Assembly (NCBI RefSeq): GCF_036850765.1
Contig: NC_089496.1
Coordinates: forward strand, 52,893,613-52,957,612
Direction: 5' to 3'
Origin: Saccopteryx bilineata
Lineage: Eukaryota; Chordata; Mammalia; Chiroptera; Emballonuridae
Length of the DNA: 64,000 nt
Each line of letters starts with the position of its first letter. Position 1 is the first letter of the stretch. The position numbers and the translations under genes are program-made. Shown one piece after another: positions 56,261 to 64,000 of this stretch. The notes below the pieces were generated by a model. It did no database searches and was not told the origin of the DNA. It worked only from the letters and a program-made list of their open reading frames with translations.

Positions 56261-57249
56261 CTAAGAAGCAGCAGTACAACCAATGAGGTAAGAACAGAAA
56301 AAAGAGAACACACAGCTAGGCACACAGAATTGGGAGGGCGAGAATGCTGGTGCAAAGATACAGCAGATCATGATGAGTGCCCAACCCTCCTGTCACAGGC
56401 CGATGTGGCTAGGATTCTGAAACCTATGCACGCTATTTTTTTTTCATATTTCTGTAGGTAGGGATTTTATACTGAAATATAATGCACTAGCACCAAATAT
56501 CATGTCTTGCTACTTAATGGAATTCACACTGTTCCGAAATATGCTTTTATGGAATTCAATTAAGTCCTAACCAAACACTAACCTATTTTTTCCCTAACGT
56601 TTGCTTTTGAGTTCGGCGATCAACTCTTCCATTTTTATTAGTCAAAGAAACTTCTCAAACCGCCGGACAGCGCCTCTCATGACCACTGAACTCTCCAAAA
56701 TTCAGGGTGTAAGAGCAGGAAGAAACGCCTCAGTCATCTCGTGTGAGACACAGCCTATTAATGTCAGTTGAAAATTCTTGGTCAGCACTGCTTGACTTCA
56801 TATAGTCTTCTTGAAAATGAGATGAGGGCTGAGACAATTTAAAAACCACTGCTCAGTGACACACATTGAGAGCAGTGTGCCACACTCACAGCTGACAGGG
56901 ACACGGAACGGGACAGGCTCTGGCCCAGTGTTGGTGCCGGTAGAAAACGGGGCAACTATTTTTCATATTTTTCCAGGTGGGCCTAACTTCTTCAAATTTA
57001 TTAATTAGGCTGAAATGTTCAGCCCCTTTGCCCTACTTATTCTGTTGGTAGAGATCCGCAGACATCATCAGAAGTATGTACAAATATTTAATATAAGGAG
57101 TGTTCAACACCGTTTTTTATAGCAAAAAAAAAAAAAAAAAATCTTCCTAAATATCCAACAACATGAGATTGGTTAAACAATTTATGATACAACCAGTTAA
57201 ACAAAAGGGACAGCATTAGAATAAAATATTATTCTAAAATAAATTATTT

Positions 57250-57362
57250 AAGGGGCAGAGACTATTTGTTTTTTCTTCTTTTATTCTCCAAAGCCTTTGA
57301 TAAATGCCTAGACTAAGGAAGTTTCTCAATAAATGTTGGTTGATAACTGAATGAATGAATAT
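57250..57362 (+). repeat. L2-type LINE 3'-end relic
   Basis: GGGGCAGAGACTATTTG, then GATAAATGCCTAGAC, and TCTCAATAAATGTTGGTTGA ending in GAATGAATGAAT is the classic L2 ending. Confidence 0.7.
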
Positions 57363-58285
57363 CACCCTTATGCCTATAGAGTTAAACCCGGAAAACTGAC
57401 CTTTGCACACAGTTTTTGGGGTGGGGTCTCTATTGGGCCATTTTTGTTAGCAATTGCTTTATGTACAGAAGAACACATAAAAAAAAGGAAAACTAAACAT
57501 AAATCGGTGCTATCAAAATTGAAACTATTCACCCTCCAGAACGGTTTTTAATTTTCAAGATAATTTCAATGTTGCATTACTTTGCTTCGGATCGATAAAT
57601 CACTAGAGCGTGGAAGAGGTGTTGTGGCCATTAGACGCCAACAGTAAGTTACTGACTGCTGTTTATGTTCAATCACTAACAGGAAAAAGAGTTTAAGCTT
57701 TTTAAAGAAGAGCAAAAACAAGTTGAACACATCTTGCTGGTGCACAGTCTGCAATACAACTGTTTGATTAAATCAAGTCACTTAGTTCTTGACCTCCCCC
57801 CAGCTTTTACCAGGAGAATGCCTGTGAGAACAAATATCCCACATCGAGCATGAATGACAGGGGGAGACCCTCTCCTCCATGTCATTGTTGGCGAGGAACC
57901 CACCCCTAGCAGTGCAAACACTTGGTCACCTTCTTAAGATGGTTACTCTGGATGAATACTTATGAAGACAACAATTACCCATTCTGTCTCTTTGAATCAT
58001 CATTCTAGCAGAATCATGAAATGAAAACCAGCATAACCTCATTTCTGCACCGAAATGGGAGGCTTTAAGTCAAACGTATGCCAGGAAAACATCAGAAAAC
58101 TCAGAAAATTCGGTTTCAAGGTCACACAAACCAAGAAGTCAAGATTCTTGTGATAGATAATGATGACATCATAAAAGTGACCACTGGCTGTTACCCATTT
58201 CCTGACATTGACCATCTTACCTGAGAAATCTACACACACCCACCTTCCCATTCTGCCCTAGCCACATGCTGGGCTTTATTGTCTC
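57363..58285. other. Intronic stretch, no feature recognised
   Basis: No repeat or exon seen. Confidence 0.5.
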
Positions 58286-58289
58286 TGTT

Positions 58290-58468
58290 GCACCTGCTAA
58301 CCCTTCACTTATTGGGAGATTTGCTAACTGGCCATCCCTCTCCGCTAGAATGCAGACTTTGGGATTTGGACTCTCTTCTTCATGACTGCACCACCAGAGC
58401 CCAGAAGAAAGCACTGTGCAAGGTGCTCAACACACACTGTTCAATAAATGCACAAATGAATGAATAAG
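58290..58468 (+). repeat. L2-type LINE 3'-end relic
   Basis: CGCTAGAATGCAGACTTTG, ACCACCAGAGCCCAGAAG, GGTGCTCAACACACACTGTT and CAATAAATGCACAAATGAATG match the L2 3' end in order. Confidence 0.7.
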
Positions 58469-58519
58469 TCACAGAGCCAGAGTAATAAAGTGCACATGTC
58501 AGAGAGTCTAGAAATAGAT

Positions 58520-58715
58520 TACCCAGTTCTGATAGTCATGCCGCTATGTGCAAGTAATCTTATGCGACTTACTTAGTTATGACTTAGAGTTTGCCCACCT
58601 TTCAAGTGGGATGAATAAGACATACCCTACCCGGGTTGAGCTGATGATTAGTCGTTGGCTGATGATATCGTGGAGAGGCTGCACTAGGGCACCGTCTCTG
58701 CGAGCGGCCCGTGTG
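58520..58715 (+). repeat. MIR-type SINE relic
   Basis: GCGACTTACTTAGTTATGAC, CACCTTTCAAGTGGGATGAA and TAAGACATACCCTACCCGGG follow the sense MIR order with heavy decay. Confidence 0.5.
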
Positions 58716-60247
58716 GGCTTTCATATCTGACACAGCACTTCTCTGTTTACGATCTCAGGAAAGTTCATGAAACTCTCAGGTGTCAGTTTCTACGGCTGTA
58801 CATCAGGGCAAATCCCTGTAACAAACTCCAAAACGCTGTTCTCTGGATAAAGTGGCGTGGGTTAAACACTTGACGAATGGCCTCTCTTAGGACTGGGACT
58901 GTTTTTTTAAGCACCCAGTATAGTTCTGATGTACAGTTAAGAACCCAGTAAGTGGTAGGCGTTGTGGCTATTGTCTTTCTTTGCCGACCATTTTCTTTCA
59001 TTTTGTAATTCCACTACCTATCAGCATCAGTCTCTTCAAATTACCTGGGCTGGGCTTCAATAATTTATTTCCCCCACAGTGGTGCTGTGACTATAGACTA
59101 TTTTTAGTGGTACAATCAATCTTTTTTTTTTTTCCTTTTTCTTTTATGCTTATGCCCTTCTGGGATTCTCTAACACTTGCATGTGGAAGCACTATTTGTG
59201 CATATTTGAATATGATAGAACCTATCTGTGTTTTTATCAACTAACCACTTACACACTCACACGTCCCCACGCTAGTGGACAGTGGTTCGCCAAGACCCCT
59301 GACAGGTAGGAGAGAAGACGTGAGCTGTGCCCCGCTGGTGAGTCTCATGCTTTATCCACGGCGCCTTTTCTACTGGCCAGGTTTCAATATAACTTTGCAA
59401 AAAAAAAAATAACCCAAAGTAGTTTAAAAGAATATATAATGATAAAATATTGAGCAGATTCCTTTTAGGGCCTGTCAAAGAAATAAAAACCCCTAATAGA
59501 TTTCCTCTAGAGAAGGAATTTTAAATAGCTTTGTGCTCCTGAGTTCACATAAAAGAAAGACAAGATCATCTTTGAGGTGATTTAATAGTTAAGTGAGGTG
59601 TCAGCCTAGCAGGCTTTATATCTCCGTGGCCTGCAAATAATCATGGTTTTGACAGTCAAAAATGAGTTCTGCACGGGAGCCTAACTACCTGTCCACAAGA
59701 AGGCATTTTAAGTACTAGTTTTATCAAGACAAGCCACCTAGGTCTTATAAATGGAATGAAAAATGATTGCCTCCAATTTGATCCAACCTTGAGAACAATG
59801 GTTATTTTTCCAGTCTCCGAATCTTTTGAGTGACAGACATCACGGGAGTACAAAATTATCAACGCAATCCTTGATACAACCAAAAGGAACAAAGTCCTAT
59901 TCACATGAGTCCCAAATGCATACAACAGTCATTTCCCTAAAGACTAATGTTTTGATGTAATTTTTTTGTGATTTGCTTTCATCTTTGGTGAACTATTAAA
60001 GTTTATAAAAATTAAATTTGGTGGTTTGACTTACTATTGAGTTGTATGGGTGTTTCTTTAGATAATCTGGAATGGACTCTTATGAGATATTTAATGTTTT
60101 TGCAAATATTTTCTTATGACAAACATTGTAATTTTGATGTAGTCTAGTCCACTTTTTTTCGTTTCTGGGATATGATTTTTATACCATAAGAAATCTTTGC
60201 CTAATCAAAGTCACAAAGATTTTCTCTTATTTTTTCTTCTACTTTTA
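58716..60247. other. Intronic stretch, AT-rich, largely unassigned
   Basis: 59330-59390 (CATGCTTTATCCACGGCGCC...CTGGCCAGG) looks like the head of a decayed antisense tRNA-type SINE, but the rest could not be followed. Confidence 0.4.
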
Positions 60248-60266
60248 TAGTTCTAGAATTTTTTTT

Positions 60267-60654
60267 TATTAAAAAGATAAAGTGACATTTTTTTTTTTGT
60301 ATTTTTCTGAAGTGAGAAATGGGGAGGCAGTCAGACTCCCACATGCACCCGACCGGGATCCATCCGGCACGCCCACCAGGGGGTGATGCTCTGCCCATCT
60401 GGGACATTGCTCTGTTGCAACCAAAGCCATTCTAGCGCCTGAGGCAGAGGCCACAGAGCCATCCTCAGCGCCCAGGCCAACTATGCTCCAATGGAGCCTT
60501 GGCTGAGGGAGGGGAAGAGAGAGACAGAGAGGAAGAAGAAGGGAGGGGTAGAGAAGCAGATGGGCGCTTCTCCTGTGTGCCCTGGCCAGGAATCGAACCC
60601 GGGACTCCCACACACCAGGCCAACGCTCTACCACTGAGCCAACCAGCCAGGACC
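60267..60654 (-). mobile_element. Long tRNA-derived SINE (GCCCTGGCCGGTTGGCTC type)
   Basis: On the minus strand it runs from GTCCTGGCTGGTTGGCTC through box B GGTTCGATTCC to ACAAAAAAAAAAA and an A-rich extension. The duplication TAGTTCTAGAATTTTT (60248-60263 and 60656-60671) is perfect. More CpG decay than the 48610 copy, so older. Confidence 0.93.
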
Positions 60655-60694
60655 TTAGTTCTAGAATTTTTGTTGATATGGTAGGAAGTTCAAG

Positions 60695-60839
60695 TTTCTT
60701 CTCTTCTCTTCTCTTCTCTTCTCTTCTCTTCTCTTCTCTTTTCTCTTCTCTTCCTTCCCTTCCTTCCTTCCTTCCTTCCTTCCTTCCTTCCTTCCTTCCT
60801 TCCTTCCTTCCTTCCTTCCTTTTTCTTCTTTCTTTCTTC
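60695..60839. repeat. 145-nt pure pyrimidine tract: (TTCTC)n then (TTCC)n
   Basis: No purine occurs from 60695 to 60839. The first part is TTCTC pentamers, the second TTCC tetramers, then mixed TTTC. Mirror symmetry within such tracts allows triplex (H-DNA) formation. Confidence 0.97.
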
Positions 60840-60914
60840 ATATAAATATCTACTTTTCCAGCACTATATTTTGGAAAAAAAATACTATTATTTCTTAATT
60901 GAATTACCTTGTGC

Positions 60915-61125
60915 TATGATCTGAGTTATGTCTTTTCAAAATGTATATGTTGCAACCTGTTTCCCCAGTGTGATAGTATTGCAGGTGGGGAAGGAAAGTA
61001 GGTATAGATGAGGTCCTATGTGTAGGGCCCTCGTGATGGGGCTAGTGCCCTTAAGGAAAGGACCAGAGAAGAGTCTGTGTTCTCTCTCTCCCCCACCCTA
61101 CCATGTGAGGACTCACACCCATAAC
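60915..61125 (-). mobile_element. MLT1-type LTR fragment (antisense)
   Basis: ATGATCTGAGTTATGTCTTT, AAATGTATATGTTGCAACC, CCCCAGTGTGATAGTATTGC, GATGAGGTCCTATGTG and CCATGTGAGGACTCACACC match MLT1 read in reverse. Confidence 0.65.
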
Positions 61126-61930
61126 ATATAGAAAGAGGGGAAGCGATTTAAAATATTTTTCTCAAGTTTTTTTTTTTAACTTTTCTAGTGAAGAACAGCG
61201 GTATTTATTATCTTTAGACTTTGTTCAGTACACACTTCAAACATTTTAAGAATAATAGAAATGTAATCTATAACTTCTTAACCAGTAGAAAAAAATAAAT
61301 AGGACTAAAAAAAAATCTCCGTTAATATAAAAAAAATTCAGAAAAAAAAGAAATTAATAAAAAAAAGGATCAATAGAAAGTACAAAATAAGACGGCCCTG
61401 AAACATATCAAAAATCATAATAAAAGTAAAGGAATTAATCCAGCTAATTGAAAAAAAGTGATTCTCCAATTGGGGAGGGGGAATTCTAGTTCGATATTGC
61501 TTATGAGAAAGACACATAAACAAAAGGACACAGAGAATTTGATAATAACAATAAAACAACAAATCAGGAAAATATTGCTACTTTAATCTCAGACGAAATG
61601 AGTGCAGGTCTTGGAAATGAACAGAAGGTTCTGCGGGGCCTGAACGCGGGACGTCATCGGTGTCCGTTTGATCCTGTACCAGCACTGTGAGCAGGGAGCG
61701 GGTTGCATTCTGTTTCTTCAAAATCCGTGGTCAGGGTCAGTATCATAAAAACTCAAAAGATGTCTTTGCTATCACAACAGGGCAAGTTTTTGTGCTGGTT
61801 GATATATTCATTCTCTCTATCTTCTGCCTCTAAAGGCAGCTGATCCCATGTTTGCTTAGTAACTAAACGCTGAGGTATGGAGGCTCAGTACTGCTTCCCT
61901 CGCAGCTCGTATGAAATCAAAATAAAATGG
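61126..61930. other. Intronic stretch, very A-rich in part
   Basis: 61160-61560 is A/T-rich with many A-runs and no clear repeat. The rest is unassigned. Confidence 0.5.
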
Positions 61931-62217
61931 GCCCTGGCTGGTTAGCTCAGTCGGTTAAAAGCGCTGTCCAGACAAGGCTGTGGGTTCGATCCCCGGTCAG
62001 GGCACATACAGGAGGCAACCAATGAATGCACGACTGAGTGGAACAACAAATGAATGCTTCTCTTCCCCCTTCCCTTCATCTCTCTGTCTCTAAACCAGGA
62101 AAAAAAAAAAAAAAAAAAAAAAAAAAGCTCTGGTCAGTTCTGTTGGTTGGAGCCTGTCCTGCAACATGCAGGTTGCCAGTTCAGTTCCCCAGTCAGGGTA
62201 CATATAGGAGCAGCTCA

Positions 62218-62265
<48 letters not shown>

Positions 62266-62301
62266 GTCTCAACAACTAAATAAATGAATAAATAAATAAA
62301 A
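61931..62301 (+). mobile_element. Two tRNA-type SINE monomers in tandem
   Basis: The first (61931-62126) has the head GCCCTGGCTGGTTAGCTCAG, box B GGTTCGATCCC and a 27-A tail. The second (62127-62301) starts GCTCTGGTCAGTTCTGTTGG, has a decayed box B (CAGTTCAGTTCC), a (TC)n run at 62226-62261 and an AATAAATAAAT tail. They resemble the VES-type SINE head known from bats. The second probably landed in, or was the target of, the first one's A-tail. Confidence 0.8.
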
Positions 62302-64000
62302 TGAATGCAATGAATAGATGGTGAATTTAAGCAGATTCCGTAATAATACTCCTAGGAAGCTGAATCACCCACAGCTGCCTGTAAGAGGTTACGTTTCTCG
62401 GGACCAGAGCCGGGAAGACCCTAGCAGTGGTCTAACGTGATTCCACTCTGTACAGAGCACATGGAGGCAAACGCGGTTGGGTGACACCCCCTCTGGAGCT
62501 AGAGGAAGGGCAGAGGCTGTCGGAACCAGTTTTCAGAACTTCCTTCTCACCGCCCGGAGGATCAGCACTACTTGAGATTCCAGAGAATAGGTCTTAACAT
62601 CTTTTCACTAGGAGAAAAAAAACCCCACCGAAATGTCATTTTTTAAATAGACCGTGGGCTGTTGCTAGGCGATCCGAGCAAATCTATTTAGTTCATTTAA
62701 ATCAAATGTTAAGATTTATACATATTCACAATAAAGTTGCAGAATTAATTTTATAAATTTAATATGAATGTTCTTAGTACAGCTTTCTTTTTTCGTGATG
62801 CATATTCCTGATATACTGGGGTGTTTTTTTTTTTCTTAAATTGAAATTACAGAAGCTTTGATGCAACAATTCCTTTCATAGATAGAATGCTTTCTCCTGT
62901 TAAACATACATCTTCACAATGCCTATGGCTGCCCGTGAAAATCACTGCACTTGTAGTGAGAATCTGAGAAAGAGAACAGCACTAACAAACATTAGCTTCC
63001 GTCCATGTCGTTCCAGGCACGGATATAACAGCTAATTGCACTCTACCGACCACGCGGCCATGGGTGGCAGTTTATACCGCGTTCTCTTGCGTGTTAACGG
63101 TTCGCTTACGAGGATCAGCTTAGGAACTCTGTGACAGCAGACACTCTGCTTTTTCTTTCTGGGGATAAATAAACAGTTCTTGAATGAGTGTCATGTGAAA
63201 CAGGATAAATGGTGTGGGAGTGAGGGCACAGGAAACAATATCAGATGTGGTCCCTTCTACCAAGGTTATAATTTATACCACGATTCAAAGCCTGAGCAAC
63301 AAAATTGTCCATAAAACACATCTGACAGTCTAAACTACCCTAGACGAAATTTAACAGGTTGGAAGCATCTGCGAGGAAATAATGGGTGAATGGAGGAATA
63401 AATAAACGAGTAAGTGTCACATTTTGCTAACAGCATAGGTGTTCAAAGGGTGGTATGGTTTTAGGCTGGAGTAGTCAGGAAGGGCTTTGCGAATAGCTGA
63501 ATCGAGTTACGAAGAGCAGATCAGAGCTCACAGGTAACGCAGGTAGCATAGAATGCAAATCCCGTTTCACCCACAGAAAAAAATCTTTCTTCTTTAGTGA
63601 ACTATTCCCTTGAGGCATGCGATCATAAATTAAGGGGTTTATTTTTATAGGTCACTTTATAATGAAGACACCCAGTCACTATAATGTTGCAAAAAAATTC
63701 AGTATAGTTAAATTGTTTTATTCTAAAGACATCATTATTAATCTTTTTCTCTTCTTCTTTTCTTTCGGTGTTCAGTAGTGCTGAAAATGGCTTTCCTCAA
63801 TCCTGGTTTGTACATGCGGCTTCTAGATTCTCTGGTTATTATTTGAAACATTGACTTTTATAATGAGTTGAAAATTTATGTACCTTTCCCTTGGCTTACA
63901 TTGGGTGGTTCAAGGAACTGGACTAATCAAAGGATCAGTCAAATGTTAGTTCTAGTAGGGTGCCTGTTAACAACCATTTCTGGTTAAGTTCTGATCCTGA
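62302..64000. other. Intronic stretch to window end
   Basis: Mostly unassigned AT-moderate sequence; a possible L2 relic is listed at 63420-63560. No exon recognised. Confidence 0.5.
63420..63560 (-). repeat. Possible L2-type LINE relic (antisense)
   Basis: TTTTAGGCTGGAGTAGTCAG, GAAGGGCTTTGCGAATAGC and AATCGAGTTACGAAGAG resemble the reverse-complemented L2 segment that reads GGAAGGCTTC...GAGCTGAG. Weak. Confidence 0.3.

Larger units (their letters stand above)
56261..64000 (-). other. IMMP2L: IMMP2L intron upstream of the recognised exon (partial)
   Basis: In gene orientation this is the intron that ends at the acceptor at 56261-56262. I saw no sequence matching the preceding exon, which should encode the KRVIALEGD box with the catalytic Lys, so the intron extends beyond 64000. 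Its contents are L2 and MIR relics, SINEs, an MLT1 fragment and simple repeats, listed separately. That it is all one intron is an inference from the missing exon. Confidence 0.75.

Noticed and set aside
56071..56286. Plus-strand 71-aa frame
   Set aside because: It is the shadow of the IMMP2L exon on the opposite strand.
60269..60841. 190-aa minus-strand frame with a Lys/Glu/Arg-rich start
   Set aside because: The charged part is the pyrimidine tract read backwards and the rest is the SINE.
61931..62005. tRNA gene
   Set aside because: A box A-like and box B-like pair is present, but it is the head of a SINE with degraded cloverleaf and an A-tail. The same applies to the other SINE heads.

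Overview
This is a piece of a mammalian nuclear genome, most likely a bat. Mammalian origin is shown by MIR, L2, L1, MLT1 and MER5-type fossils and by a recognisable internal exon of IMMP2L. Bat origin is inferred from three kinds of tRNA-derived SINE, with heads resembling CCTGACCAGGCGGTGGCGC, CCTGACCTGTGGTGGTGC and GCCCTGGCCGGTTGGCTC. I associate these with Chiroptera, probably Yinpterochiroptera of the horseshoe or leaf-nosed bat type. Well-preserved hAT and mariner-like DNA transposons fit the same picture, since bats are unusual among mammals in having recent ones. Species was not determined.

The only protein-coding sequence I can defend is one 103-bp exon on the minus strand at 56158-56260. 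It encodes the conserved box E region of the mitochondrial inner membrane peptidase subunit 2 (IMMP2L), with a clean AG acceptor and GTAAGT donor. No other IMMP2L exon was recognised, so the rest of the window reads as intron: 56261-64000 upstream of the exon and 1-56157 downstream in gene orientation. Every other long open frame lies in a SINE, a minisatellite or non-coding sequence.

Layout. 1-9 kb holds a SINE with an expanded internal repeat, antisense and sense MIR/L2 relics, two older hAT elements with 8-bp target duplications, a 597-bp mariner deletion derivative, and one copy of a palindromic mariner MITE. 9-16 kb is richer in GC, with an old hAT element and L1 3' ends. 17-22 kb has a second, near-perfect copy of the MITE, an L1 3' UTR-like piece, a repeat-poor AT-rich stretch that could be regulatory, and a short SINE with a 16-bp target duplication. 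22-34 kb has a MER5A, a probable solo LTR, and an L1 fragment interrupted by a SINE. 34-48 kb has a 9 x 48-bp minisatellite, an MLT1 LTR, SINEs, an antisense L1 fragment and a 4 x 52-bp tandem repeat. 48-56 kb has a young full-length SINE, a 207-bp palindromic SPIN/OposCharlie-like hAT with a perfect 8-bp target duplication, and a SINE nested in another SINE. 56-64 kb has the exon, L2/MIR relics, another long SINE, a 145-nt pure pyrimidine tract and a two-part SINE array.

There is no operon-like logic: the window is one large intron landscape around a small exon. The points of most interest are the layered DNA transposons, the homogenised minisatellite, a pair of similar AT-rich inverted-repeat motifs 7.4 kb apart, and repeat-poor candidate regulatory stretches. 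I found no convincing new gene system, tRNA gene, rRNA or CRISPR array.
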